Assembly (NCBI RefSeq): GCF_014282275.1
Contig: NZ_VFIA01000027.1
Coordinates: forward strand, 27,975-91,974
Direction of reading: 5' to 3'
From: Spirosoma utsteinense
GTDB lineage: Bacteria > Bacteroidota > Bacteroidia > Cytophagales > Spirosomataceae
Length of the DNA: 64,000 nucleotides
The stretch's first letter is position 1. The number at the start of each line of letters is the position of its first letter. Shown in pieces: positions 17,671-26,329 of this stretch. A program made the position numbers and the translations under genes. The notes beneath the pieces are model-generated. The model was given only the letters and a program-made list of their open reading frames with translations, ran no database searches and had not been told where the DNA came from.

Positions 17671-18342
17671 CTAGAGGGTTTCTGGCGGGGGAAAAGTCAT
17701 TTGAAAGTTCTCAACTACCAACGTCACCAGGGGACGTATCCTGTTCAGGTCAGGAAACAGGGATGTTTTTACGTGCATGTCAGACAGGAATGCCAGACGG
17801 GCTGACCCCCGGGCTGAAGGGCGTGTTAGTAGTAATTGCCCAACCGATCTTGGGCTGGACTCGTCGGTAATCAGTTGCTTTTGGACTATACGAAAACCGG
17901 GGACCAGTTTGGTCGTAATCGGGAATCGAATGCCCCAGGGTTTTGCCCGTAGCTGTATGATTGTCTCTCCCTGGTTATCCACCCTAATTGTCTGACTACC
18001 ATCTGGGTTGAGACTAAAAGAAAAAGTAGCTTGCTCCTTGGGAATTCCCCAGTTTCGACGTCCGTTCCAGATGCTTTCCTGACTGGAAACGTAGATTTTT
18101 GAAATCGAAAAACTGGTTCTTTTCCCCAGCTGGAACAAGCCCGGAATAAAGAGCAGTTCCTGATAAGGGCCAACCGGCGACGTTTGGTAATCAACGAGCA
18201 TAACGGTGCCGATCCAGCCCCGGTAGCCACGATGCTGATAGGGAGCCAGAAACCCCTGCGACCGGACAAATGCTTCAGGGAAATGAGCAATGAGAATAAC
18301 ACCATTGCCGGTCAGCGTCCAGGGGGGAGGGGCAACAAGCAT
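17671..18342 (-). CDS. Acetoacetate decarboxylase-like family protein
   Basis: 223 residues, soluble. Family-like features: PVGPYQELLFIPG and NGRRNWGIPKEQATF, the latter resembling the G-[FWY]-P-K segment that carries the Schiff-base lysine in acetoacetate decarboxylases, and GIRFPITTKLVPG towards the C-terminus. Whether it is a decarboxylase or one of the related lyase-like members cannot be told. It is transcribed toward fecR, 130 bp away; co-transcription is uncertain. Downstream (18343-18630) lies a 288-bp intergenic region with an imperfect TTTTCTCTG/CAGAGAAAA inverted repeat and no gene. Confidence 0.7.
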   Translation of the reverse strand: MLVAPPPWTLTGNGVILIAHFPEAFVRSQGFLAPYQHRGYRGWIGTVMLVDYQTSPVGPYQELLFIPGLFQLGKRTSFSISKIYVSSQESIWNGRRNWGIPKEQATFSFSLNPDGSQTIRVDNQGETIIQLRAKPWGIRFPITTKLVPGFRIVQKQLITDESSPRSVGQLLLTRPSARGSARLAFLSDMHVKTSLFPDLNRIRPLVTLVVENFQMTFPPPETL

Positions 18343-18630
18343 GGTGTGTAAATCAGTTACTAACGTTAATACGAGCTGCCATCGGATTGCAAAAAGCCCG
18401 GCGGTTTATGCTTTCAAGCGGTCTGGTGAGCATTTATACTCATGCCGTTACCGCTTCGTGGATTTTCTCTGGATACCAGCAGCCAGACCTGGTCCCGGTG
18501 GTCAGAGAAAACCGGGCGTTGTTAACCATTAGGTAACTTCCCGGTTATATAGCCACAGGATTTACGCAAACAGGATAACATGATGCTGTATCATACTATC
18601 CGTTCGTGAAGATCCAGCGTCACCAACGTT

Positions 18631-19446
18631 ATGAAAAATATGAGCCGATTCTGGCGTTTGTTGCTACTCAGTCTGTTCTGGGGAGGTAATCTGGGGAATG
18701 CATTGGCCCAGACCAATATATCCGTTAAGAAACCAACCCAATTATCGGCCGATAAAAAGCCCTTGTCCGATTCGGTGCAGGCCCGCGTCGATAGCCCAAA
18801 ATCATTGACATTTTCGGCTTCTACCGATCAACGCTTTTTCTTTTTTAACGACACCCGTAACAGCAACGGTCGTCGGATGCCGGTTAGCGTATACGGCTTA
18901 CGGGCGGGCTTCCTGTTTCCAGTCCGGCACCCACGCCCGGCAGAGGTCGATGGCAGACGGGCTGCCTTTAAAGCAGGGCTTGGCTTTTATTTTGTCAATC
19001 AGTCGCTGAATCAGCCGGGTTTGTTACCCGCTACTTCAGAAGCGGTTACGCGGCACCTGCGCATTGCAACTGCTTTTTTTGAGCCCTACCTGTACCGTAA
19101 ACGATCAGTCGAAATTAGCCTGCCAATTGAGATAGGGTATGGGCATTCACGGTATGAACACAGCAATAGCCAGTCCAACGAGAGCGAAGTGGCGCGTGGT
19201 GTTTTTCTGCCTGCCGGCGTTGGCGTGCTGGGTTCCTATCAGTTCCCGAACATACGCTGGTTTCGTCCTTTTCACTGGTTTGGCTTCAATGCCCTGGCGG
19301 GCTATCGGTTCATTTTGAAGAAGGATGTGCCCTCCAGCCAGATTAATTACACCGGCTTTTATATATCGGTGGGACCCTCGTTCTTCCTGGAAAACCTGAC
19401 TGCCGATATCAAATACTGGCGTAATAAACGCAGGAAAAAGAAATAG
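18631..19446 (+). CDS. Predicted outer-membrane beta-barrel protein
   Basis: 271 residues. A signal peptide (RFWRLLLLSLFWGGNLGNALAQ) is followed by alternating hydrophobic/polar strands (VYGLRAGFLFPV, FKAGLGFYFVNQ, LPIEIGYGHSRY, GFNALAGYRFIL, GFYISVGPSFFLENL) expected of a small barrel. The C-terminus is a run of basic residues (KYWRNKRRKKK). An internal ATG at 18640 is an equally good start. No specific family is recognised. Confidence 0.75.
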   Translation: MKNMSRFWRLLLLSLFWGGNLGNALAQTNISVKKPTQLSADKKPLSDSVQARVDSPKSLTFSASTDQRFFFFNDTRNSNGRRMPVSVYGLRAGFLFPVRHPRPAEVDGRRAAFKAGLGFYFVNQSLNQPGLLPATSEAVTRHLRIATAFFEPYLYRKRSVEISLPIEIGYGHSRYEHSNSQSNESEVARGVFLPAGVGVLGSYQFPNIRWFRPFHWFGFNALAGYRFILKKDVPSSQINYTGFYISVGPSFFLENLTADIKYWRNKRRKKK

Positions 19447-19646
19447 TAGTTTACCCCCTTTTTTACACTTCCTATCTTTTTGGGATAGTCAGGTTCTGCA
19501 TAAGCAGTAACTTGCTAGCTGTCAGGAATAAAAAATAAAAACTTCAGTAGAGTTATTGGTCTTGTGGTGCAATAGTATCTATATTTCGGTTCTCATAGTA
19601 TTATTTTTTCTTTGTATAATACACTATTGATAATCGATCATACCCT

Positions 19647-21338
19647 ATGGATACGCTTGTTCGAATGGATCATGAACCGGATACGCTCATTGAGTATTTT
19701 TACAAATGGGAGCAACTGAAGCCGGATAACGTATTTCTGAAGCAGCCCGTTGGTGATAACTTTATCGATTACACGTGGGCCGAAGCCGGTCGTCAGGCGC
19801 GTATTATGGCTACGTACCTAAACTCGCTCGGGTTGCCGCCGAAGAGTAATATTGGACTGGTTTCCAAAAACTGCGCTCACTGGATTATTGCCGACCTGGC
19901 CATTCTAATAAGCGGACATGTATCGGTACCCTTTTACCCAACGCTCACCGGACCCCAACTCAGGCAAGTGCTGGAGCACAGTGAATGCCGCGTTCTTTTT
20001 ATAGGCAAGCTGGACGGCTGGGACGCCGTGAAAATGAGCGTGCCGGCGGGTATCCAAAAAATTGCGTTCCCTGCCTACATACCTACAGCCCCCCCGGTTG
20101 ATACCGATGCTGTTCAATGGGGTGACATACTGAACACGAATAAGCCTCTGTCGGGAAATCCATTACCGGAAAAAGAAGATCTGTTCACGATAATTTACAC
20201 ATCAGGAACTACCGGCAACCCGAAGGGGGTGATGATTACCTACGATGCTGTAACCGCCGTGATGGGTAAGACACAGGAGCAAATGCGCTATGATGTAATT
20301 GAGGCACGCTTCTTCTCGTATTTACCGCTCTGCCATATTGCCGAACGAAACGTGGTGGAAGCAACAGGAATTGGTATGGGGGGTACTATCTACTTTGCTG
20401 AATCGCTGGACACGTTTGCCAGGAATCTGGCGGTAGCCCGTCCAACACACTTTTTGGCGGTACCTCGTATCTGGACAAAATTTCAGCTGGGTATTCTCGC
20501 CAAAATACCGCAATCGAAACTCGATACCCTGATGAAAATACCCGTTGTGTCATCTTTGATAAAACGCAAAATCCGGCAGGGGCTGGGTCTCAATGACGCC
20601 AGGCTAATTATTACGGGGGCCGCTCCAATGCCTATTTCGCTCATTCAGTGGTTTCGACGGTTAGGCATTATTATTCAGGAAGCCTATGGCATGACCGAGA
20701 ACCTGGGTGCGGTATCGATGATGCCTGCCGATAAGCTAAAAGACGGTACCGTTGGACGAGTCAATGAAGGCATGGAAATTCGCACAGATCCGCAAACGGG
20801 AGAAGTACAGACGAAATCCCGCTGGAATATGTTGGGCTATTACCGAGAACCGGAACTGACAGCCGCAACCATCAGGGAGGGCTGGCTCTATACGGGGGAT
20901 GTGGGTGAGGTCGATCGGGAGGGATTCCTGCGCATTACAGGGCGGGTAAAAGAGATGTATAAAAGCCCCAAAGGAGAATATATTGCACCCTCTCAGATCG
21001 AGTTTGGCTTTGCCGACAACAACCACATTGAACAGGTGTGCGTTACAGGCCAGCAACTGCCGCAGCCCATTGCGCTGATCGTATTGTCGGAAACAGCCCG
21101 CCAGACCGATCGGCAAACCGTAGCGCAGGGGCTTCAGCAAACACTCGATGCCCTCAATGAGCGTGTTCACAACTACGAGCGCGTCAGAAAACTGATCGTA
21201 ATGAAAGAACCCTGGACGGTAGAAAATGACCTGATGACGCCAACAATGAAAATGAAACGTAACGTGATCGATGCCCGGTACGGCACCCGGTATGAACCCT
21301 GGTTTGGTCGCGAAGAAGTAATCGTATGGGAGGATTAG
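19647..21338 (+). CDS. AMP-dependent synthetase (long-chain acyl-CoA ligase type)
   Basis: 563 residues. The adenylate-forming P-loop is IIYTSGTTGNPKGVMITY (~residues 182-199), followed by LPLCHIAERN, the A5 motif EAYGMTENLG, and LYTGDVGEVDREGFLRITGR (A7/A8). The architecture matches FAA1/FadD-like ligases: residues ~1-430 are the large domain and the rest the mobile C-terminal domain. It activates fatty acids to acyl-CoA in the cytoplasm or at the inner membrane. A weak promoter-like TATATTTC lies at 19580-19587 in the 200-bp upstream gap. Confidence 0.92.
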   Translation: MDTLVRMDHEPDTLIEYFYKWEQLKPDNVFLKQPVGDNFIDYTWAEAGRQARIMATYLNSLGLPPKSNIGLVSKNCAHWIIADLAILISGHVSVPFYPTLTGPQLRQVLEHSECRVLFIGKLDGWDAVKMSVPAGIQKIAFPAYIPTAPPVDTDAVQWGDILNTNKPLSGNPLPEKEDLFTIIYTSGTTGNPKGVMITYDAVTAVMGKTQEQMRYDVIEARFFSYLPLCHIAERNVVEATGIGMGGTIYFAESLDTFARNLAVARPTHFLAVPRIWTKFQLGILAKIPQSKLDTLMKIPVVSSLIKRKIRQGLGLNDARLIITGAAPMPISLIQWFRRLGIIIQEAYGMTENLGAVSMMPADKLKDGTVGRVNEGMEIRTDPQTGEVQTKSRWNMLGYYREPELTAATIREGWLYTGDVGEVDREGFLRITGRVKEMYKSPKGEYIAPSQIEFGFADNNHIEQVCVTGQQLPQPIALIVLSETARQTDRQTVAQGLQQTLDALNERVHNYERVRKLIVMKEPWTVENDLMTPTMKMKRNVIDARYGTRYEPWFGREEVIVWED

Positions 21339-21436
21339 TTGCTGATTAGTAGCCTATTAAGGGCGATATTTGTAGGGGTGGATAAGCACTTTTTAGCAGG
21401 CTCTGGTGTTTTTATAGTAAGCAACAAAGCAACGGT

Positions 21437-21679
21437 ATGTACTGTGTAAAGTGTGGTAATCCAATTCCTGAAGCTCGTCTAAAAGCGCTGCCAACAGCCA
21501 AAACCTGTGTCCGGTGTTCATCGGCTCAGCGGGTAGCAGGCTTCCCCCTCATCACCGGAAAGACTGAATATTCGGCTCTCCAGATCGTGTCTCAACAGGA
21601 TGCAGCCCGTCTGCAAAAGATGCAGGCCCGGCGGGGTACCGGGGCGTCGATGTCGATGACCCGTGAGAAACGAAATTAA
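21437..21679 (+). CDS. DksA/TraR-type C4 zinc-finger protein
   Basis: 80 residues. CVKCGNPIPEARLKALPTAK followed by TCVRC forms the C-x2-C...C-x2-C zinc finger of the DksA/TraR family, almost a textbook copy (compare CxxCGxxIPexRL). The long N-terminal coiled coil of true DksA is missing, so it cannot enter the RNA polymerase secondary channel in the usual way. It may bind zinc and RNA polymerase or another partner. Closed by its own terminator. Confidence 0.85.
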   Translation: MYCVKCGNPIPEARLKALPTAKTCVRCSSAQRVAGFPLITGKTEYSALQIVSQQDAARLQKMQARRGTGASMSMTREKRN

Positions 21680-21702
21680 TCGCCTACGTACAGAATAGAT
21701 TG

Positions 21703-21734
21703 AGGCCGTTCTACAGCAGGACGGCCTTTTTTTG
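21703..21734 (+). terminator. Terminator of the zinc-finger gene
   Basis: A 7-bp stem AGGCCGT / ACGGCCT (21703-21709 with 21721-21727) followed by TTTTTTT. Confidence 0.85.
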
Positions 21735-21849
21735 TTTTTGTCGGTCAGACAACAATTGACTTGCCCGCAAATACCGTACTTTGGCAATCTGACAGACCGG
21801 TTCGAAAGTATGTAAACCATCGGCCCGGTAGTTACTTCTTCACCAACCT

Positions 21850-23190
21850 ATGCGCCATATCGTCATTCTAGGCAATGGTATTGCTGGTATAACGGCTGCC
21901 CGCGAACTCCGTAAACAGGGAGATGACCGTATCACGGTTATCTCGGCCGAAACCGACCACTTCTTCTCCCGTACGGCGCTTATGTATGTGTACATGGGGC
22001 AACTGGAGTTTAACCATACCAAACCCTACGAAGACTGGTTCTGGACCAAAAACCGCATCGAGCTGTTACGGACTCAGGTGACCGATATCGATTTTGACCG
22101 GCACCTGATCAATTGCGAGGGTAATGCCCCAGTCTCCTATGATGTGCTCATCCTGGCGGTTGGGTCCAAACCTAACTTCTTCGGCTGGCCGGGTCAGGAA
22201 TTGCGGGGTGTTCAGGGACTCTACAGCAAACCCGACCTTGACCGGATGGAAGCCAACACGAAGGATATCCGGCAGGCGGTAGTCGTTGGGGGCGGTTTGA
22301 TTGGAATCGAGCTGTGCGAAATGCTGCTCACCCGGGGTATTCAGGTAACGTTTCTGGTGCGCGAAAACAGTTTCTGGAGCAGCGTCTTGCCTACTGAGGA
22401 GTCATTGCTGGTAACCCGTCATATTCGGGAACATCATGTGGACCTGCGGACGGGTACCGAACTGGCCAGCATAATAGATGATGGCAGCGGCCGCGTCGGA
22501 TCAGTAGTGCTTACATCGGGAGAGACCCTGCCTGCTCAGTTCGTGGGCGTTGCCGTTGGTGTCAGCCCCAACATTGACTTTCTCAAGGATTCACCCCTCG
22601 AAACTGACCGGGGCATCCTGGTCAACGAACGGCTGGAAACCAACTTGCCCAATGTCTACGCTATTGGCGACTGTGTGCAGCACCGAACGCCCCCCGCTTG
22701 TCGGAAACCGCTCGAGCAAATCTGGTATACAGGACAGATCATGGGCGAAACGGTTGCCAGCGTCATCAACCAACAGCGCGTAACCTACCAGCCCGGCGTC
22801 TTTTTCAACTCAGCCAAGTTTTTCGATATCGAGTACCAGACCTACGGTACCGTTGCCAACTTTCTGCCAAAAGATGACACGGAGCAGACGTTTTACTGGG
22901 AGCATCCGGCGGGCAAACTAGCCCTGCGCATCAATTACCGCCAGCAGGACCAGGCCGTAACGGGCATGAATACGCTGGGTATCCGGCAACGGCAGGCGGT
23001 TTGGCAGCAGTGGATTGAGGAGGGGAAATCTATCCGGTATGTGCTGGAGCATTTGCCACTGGCCAACTTCGACCCGGAGTTTTTCCGGCAGTACGAAGCA
23101 GAAATTGTCGGCAAATTCAACGCCGAAAATCCAGGTCAGCCCGTGACGTTAAAAGCGAAAAAGGGTTTATTCAACCGTATCTTTTCGTAA
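21850..23190 (+). CDS. FAD-dependent NAD(P)H oxidoreductase
   Basis: 446 residues. FAD-binding GxGxxG (VILGNGIAGITAARELRKQG) at the N-terminus, the loop YDVLILAVGSKPN, a second Rossmann motif for NAD(P)H (AVVVGGGLIGIELCEML), and the FAD-contact motif NVYAIGDCVQH near residue 275. This is the pyridine nucleotide-disulfide reductase fold (like nitrite reductase or rubredoxin reductase subunits). The C-terminal ~130 residues are an additional domain without a recognised match. Electron acceptor unknown. Confidence 0.88.
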   Translation: MRHIVILGNGIAGITAARELRKQGDDRITVISAETDHFFSRTALMYVYMGQLEFNHTKPYEDWFWTKNRIELLRTQVTDIDFDRHLINCEGNAPVSYDVLILAVGSKPNFFGWPGQELRGVQGLYSKPDLDRMEANTKDIRQAVVVGGGLIGIELCEMLLTRGIQVTFLVRENSFWSSVLPTEESLLVTRHIREHHVDLRTGTELASIIDDGSGRVGSVVLTSGETLPAQFVGVAVGVSPNIDFLKDSPLETDRGILVNERLETNLPNVYAIGDCVQHRTPPACRKPLEQIWYTGQIMGETVASVINQQRVTYQPGVFFNSAKFFDIEYQTYGTVANFLPKDDTEQTFYWEHPAGKLALRINYRQQDQAVTGMNTLGIRQRQAVWQQWIEEGKSIRYVLEHLPLANFDPEFFRQYEAEIVGKFNAENPGQPVTLKAKKGLFNRIFS

Positions 23191-23226
23191 GGGGTACCGC
23201 CAGGATGGAGTGGTAATTGGGTCGAA

Positions 23227-23763
23227 TTACCTGTTGGGTGTGGCTGATGAAAAGGCAAATGTTTTAGCTACCTGCCACCGTTGGCCGGTATGAACCAGCA
23301 GCGTAATCCCCTGTGCGGTAAATATCCGTTCATACGACTGTGCCGAGAAGTAGGCCCAGGCTTCGGGGAAGACCGACTGCCGCAGGTCTTTGAACGCCAC
23401 TGTCATGTGCGGGTGGAAGGGCCTCGAATCAGGCGCTATTTTGAACTGCTCGGCACAGAAATCGGCCAGTACCTTCTGGTAGGTTAGCAGCGTTGGCTCG
23501 GGCACCACATCAACAAAAATAACCCGGCTCCCGAATCGGTCGAAGTTCCGTAACTGAACGGTAAACGGGTTCTGTTTATCCGCCACCGTATGCAGAATGG
23601 AAAAATCAGTCTCGTCGCTACGAAACGGTGGAATAAGGGTAATATGGGCAGGCGACTTGAGCGCCTGGCTGGTACCAAAGCGCTCCTGAGCCGTCTGCTT
23701 AAATCCCGTTACCTCTTCCTGAATACCCTGATCGGGCAGTAGCGCCATGAAATATAACCTCAT
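23227..23763 (-). CDS. 2'-5' RNA ligase / 2H-phosphoesterase family protein
   Basis: 178 residues. The two catalytic tetrapeptides H-x-T are seen as HITLIPPF (~residue 41) and HPHMTVAF (~121), about 80 residues apart, as in the 2H-phosphoesterase (LigT/CPDase) superfamily. These enzymes hydrolyse or join 2',3'- or 2',5'-linked nucleotides. It ends 36 bp from the convergent FAD gene, over a small GGTAATT/AATTACC hairpin, and lies 18 bp downstream of osmC, so osmC and this gene are probably one transcript. Confidence 0.85.
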   Translation of the reverse strand: MRLYFMALLPDQGIQEEVTGFKQTAQERFGTSQALKSPAHITLIPPFRSDETDFSILHTVADKQNPFTVQLRNFDRFGSRVIFVDVVPEPTLLTYQKVLADFCAEQFKIAPDSRPFHPHMTVAFKDLRQSVFPEAWAYFSAQSYERIFTAQGITLLVHTGQRWQVAKTFAFSSATPNR

Positions 23764-23781
23764 TTCTGGCCTGGGTTTAGG

Positions 23782-24210
23782 CTAAACCGTTTCTACTTCG
23801 GCCCACCGTAATTGAACCGCCTGTACCACATCGGGATGGAGGCTGATGGCAACAGGACAGGTATGGGCTATTTTTTCCAGTTTAGCGCGCGTTTCCGCAT
23901 CAGGTAGTGGTGTTGCGCGCAGCGTCAGGTCTATCTCGATCCGGGCAATACGCCGGGGTGGCTGGCTTGTCATGATTTTTGTCACATCGAGTTCGCTGCC
24001 TGTCAGGTCAATGCCATCGCGCTGAGCTACAATAGCCATGGTCGTGATGATGCAGGTGCCGAGGGCGTTGGCAACCAGATCGGTTGGGGAAAATGCTTCT
24101 CCCCGGCCCTGGTTGTCGGTGGGGGCATCGGTGTTGATGTGTGTGCCGGATTGTAGGTGGGCGCAGTCTGTACGTAATCCTCCCAGATAGTCAATGTGAA
24201 TTGTGGCCAT
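23782..24210 (-). CDS. OsmC-family peroxiredoxin-like protein
   Basis: 142 residues from ATG 24210. The open frame extends to 24282, but those 24 extra codons are just the intergenic repeat array, so the ATG opening MATIHIDYLGGLR is preferred. OsmC features: GRGEAFSPTDLVANALGTC, with the redox Cys at the end, and the second Cys in KIAHTCPVAISLHPDV. OsmC/Ohr proteins reduce organic hydroperoxides. Its leader is probably the hairpin array at 24217-24320. Confidence 0.9.
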   Translation of the reverse strand: MATIHIDYLGGLRTDCAHLQSGTHINTDAPTDNQGRGEAFSPTDLVANALGTCIITTMAIVAQRDGIDLTGSELDVTKIMTSQPPRRIARIEIDLTLRATPLPDAETRAKLEKIAHTCPVAISLHPDVVQAVQLRWAEVETV

Positions 24211-24216
24211 ATAATC

Positions 24217-24320
24217 AGTTAGTGAGTCGGTGAGTTGGTCAGTTAGTGAGTTAGTGAGTCGGTTAGTTAGTGAGTCAGCCACTGACTAACCAACTGACCG
24301 ACTCACTAACTGACCAACTG
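24217..24320. repeat. Tetranucleotide RGTN/ACYN palindromic array
   Basis: 104 bp in strict 4-bp register: fifteen consecutive RGTN units (AGTT AGTG AGTC GGTG ...), then one AGCC hinge at 24277-24280, then ten consecutive ACYN units. The two halves are largely reverse complements, apart from one 8-bp tandem duplication (TTAGTGAG) on the left. It folds into a long hairpin whose tip is GTCAG-CCA-CTGAC. Present in the leader of osmC if the -7 box at 24327-24334 is used. Confidence 0.9.
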
Positions 24321-24326
24321 AGTAGT

Positions 24327-24334
24327 CAAACATA
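24327..24334 (-). promoter_or_regulatory. Probable -7 box of osmC
   Basis: The minus strand reads TATGTTTG, a perfect TAnnTTTG. Transcription starting here would carry the whole tetranucleotide hairpin as a ~110-nt leader. No TTG at the ideal spacing. Confidence 0.4.
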
Positions 24335-24373
24335 TAAATTAAGGATTGGTTACCCTAATACGGAAGCTTGATT

Positions 24374-24403
24374 TTGTGAAGACTGGCAAAATGATTAGCT
24401 TTA
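24374..24403 (+). promoter_or_regulatory. Promoter of the 24422 gene
   Basis: TTG (24374-24376), exactly 19 bp, then TAGCTTTA (24396-24403), seven of eight matches to the Bacteroidota TAnnTTTG. The start codon follows 18 bp later. Confidence 0.6.
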
Positions 24404-24421
24404 ATTCAGGAATTTACGAAA

Positions 24422-25207
24422 ATGAAGACACTATACATACTGATCGCGATGATGGTAGGTAGTCTGATGCCGCTGGCTCAGTCTTCTTACGCACAATCTG
24501 TTGATTCTGAGGACGAAGAGTACACAACCATCACTACATTTGGTGTTACCTCAAACACCAACTCAAGTCTGATTGGTGGCTTCTCATTCCGGCAATCAAA
24601 ACTACTTTCGGGGACATTTCGGGGTATGCCTCAATACCGGTATATAAGTGTTGAACTGGTCAACGTGAAACACCCCAAAGAGATACAGCAATCTATAAGC
24701 TCATTTGGCGCTCGTTTTATCGACGGTAAGGAAAATTACTTATTCGTTTTGCGCCCTCAGTACGGGCGGGAAGTAAAACTGTTTCAGCGAAGTGGCGACG
24801 AAGGCATTTCGGTGAGTGGTATCGTCGCGGGTGGCCCATCGTTGGGTATTATCAAACCCTATTACCTGGAAGTGTCTTTTAGCAACTCTACCCGGCAGGT
24901 ACCGGCTTCGCAGGTGAATGGATTCTCAACCCCCGCCGGAGAAACGGTTACGGGGAAGGGTAACTTTTTTCAGGGAATCGGGGAGTCTAAACTCACCGTA
25001 GGGTTGAACGTCAAAGCCGCACTTAGTTTCGAATTGAGTGCGTTTCGGACAAATACAACGGGTATCGAAGTGGGTTTTCTGGCCGAAGCCTTCCCCAATA
25101 AAATCGTCATTATACCAAACTCGATCCCCGGCGGTAACCGGACAGATGGCAATCGTAACTTTTTCACGTCAGGATACATCACCTTGTTTTTTGGTAGCAA
25201 GAAATAA
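24422..25207 (+). CDS. Secreted hypothetical protein, possibly beta-barrel
   Basis: 261 residues. The signal peptide MKTLYILIAMMVGSLMPLAQ is followed by many beta-strand-like segments ending in hydrophobic aromatic pairs (FGVTSNTNSSLIGGFSF, YFYLEVSF-like, GYITLFFGSKK). The final strand GYITLFFG fits an outer-membrane barrel terminus. No known family motif. It lies 144 bp before lipA and has its own promoter and terminator. Confidence 0.7.
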   Translation: MKTLYILIAMMVGSLMPLAQSSYAQSVDSEDEEYTTITTFGVTSNTNSSLIGGFSFRQSKLLSGTFRGMPQYRYISVELVNVKHPKEIQQSISSFGARFIDGKENYLFVLRPQYGREVKLFQRSGDEGISVSGIVAGGPSLGIIKPYYLEVSFSNSTRQVPASQVNGFSTPAGETVTGKGNFFQGIGESKLTVGLNVKAALSFELSAFRTNTTGIEVGFLAEAFPNKIVIIPNSIPGGNRTDGNRNFFTSGYITLFFGSKK

Positions 25208-25233
25208 AAAGCGACGTAGAACAGTAAGTGAGG

Positions 25234-25274
25234 AAGTAGAAAGGGATCACACCATCTCCTCTTTCTACTTTTTT
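25234..25274 (+). terminator. Terminator of the 24422 gene
   Basis: A 10-bp stem AAGTAGAAAG / CTTTCTACTT (25234-25243 with 25261-25270), followed by TTTT. Confidence 0.8.
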
Positions 25275-25350
25275 CGTTTCTGCCCTGCTTCCTTTTTTTG
25301 CTGAACTTTACGGCCGGAAAACGAATTTTGATGAAAAGGAATGAGGTGCC

Positions 25351-26244
25351 ATGATCGAACTACCCGTAATACCCTCCGAACAACAACGTAACCGGGCGGG
25401 CGTCCCAAAACGTCCCGACTGGCTGCGGGTGAAATTGCCTATCGGCCCCGAATATGCCAAAGTGCGTAAATTGGTTGATGAGCATAAGCTCCATACCATT
25501 TGCGAAAGTGGTAACTGTCCTAACATGGGCGAATGTTGGGGGGCCGGTACCGCTACGTTTATGATTCTGGGTAACATCTGTACGCGCAGCTGTACCTTCT
25601 GTGCTGTTGCTACGGGCCGTCCGAACGAATATGATACCGACGAGCCCCGGCGTGTAGCCGAAGCCATTGTGTTGATGAAGGTAAAGCATGCTGTCCTCAC
25701 ATCGGTCAACCGCGACGAATTGAAAGATAAGGGCGCTGAAATCTGGTATCAGACCGTGCGGCTTATTAAAGAAGCGTCGCCCCAAACAACCATCGAAACC
25801 CTTATCCCCGATACGAAAGGTAACTGGGATGCCCTGGAGCGCATGATCTCGGCCGGTCAGGAGGTTGTATCCCACAATATGGAAACGGTAGAACGGCTTT
25901 ACCGGCGCGTACGTCCGCAGGCTCGTTATGAACGTAGCCTGGAGCAGATCCGGCGGACAAAAGAGTACGGGCAGCGGACCAAGTCAGGCATCATGCTCGG
26001 GCTTGGCGAAACCCAGGATGAGGTTTTCAAAGCAATGGACGATCTGGCGGTTAATGGGCTAGACATCCTGACGTTAGGCCAGTATCTACAGCCGACCAAA
26101 ATGCACCATGCGGTGATTGACTGGATTCATCCGGAAACCTTTGCCATGTATAAAGAAGAAGGAGTTCGGCGCGGTCTGAAGTACGTAGAGTCAGGTCCGC
26201 TGGTCCGGTCGAGTTACCACGCTGAAAAACATGTACATGTCTAA
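25351..26244 (+). CDS. lipA: Lipoyl synthase
   Basis: 297 residues. Auxiliary-cluster cysteines occur in [14 protein letters not shown], the radical-SAM CxxxCxxC in CTRSCTFC (~residue 75), followed by [20 protein letters not shown] and [12 protein letters not shown]; the C-terminal SSYHAEKH holds the conserved serine. The enzyme inserts sulfur at C6 and C8 of protein-bound octanoate. A short hairpin terminator follows. Confidence 0.97.
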   Translation: MIELPVIPSEQQRNRAGVPKRPDWLRVKLPIGPEYAKVRKLVDEHKLHTICESGNCPNMGECWGAGTATFMILGNICTRSCTFCAVATGRPNEYDTDEPRRVAEAIVLMKVKHAVLTSVNRDELKDKGAEIWYQTVRLIKEASPQTTIETLIPDTKGNWDALERMISAGQEVVSHNMETVERLYRRVRPQARYERSLEQIRRTKEYGQRTKSGIMLGLGETQDEVFKAMDDLAVNGLDILTLGQYLQPTKMHHAVIDWIHPETFAMYKEEGVRRGLKYVESGPLVRSSYHAEKHVHV

Positions 26245-26292
26245 TTGACATCCATTTATAAACAATCTGGGTTCTCAATTATTTATAGAGTT

Positions 26293-26320
26293 AAGTCCGG
26301 GCCTACGGTTCGGACTTTTG
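26293..26320 (+). terminator. Terminator of lipA
   Basis: A 7-bp stem AAGTCCG / CGGACTT (26293-26299 with 26311-26317) and then TTGTTTT. The next gene starts only 13 bp after the stem. Confidence 0.65.
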
Positions 26321-26329
26321 TTTTACCGC

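Noticed and set aside
23212..23231. GGTAATT/AATTACC hairpin between the FAD gene and the 2H-phosphoesterase gene
   Set aside because: Short, without T-runs, and partly inside the second gene's stop codon; too weak to call a terminator.
24211..24282. N-terminal extension of the OsmC protein (MADSLTNRLTNSL...)
   Set aside because: It is the repeat array read as codons; OsmC-like sequence begins at ATG 24210.
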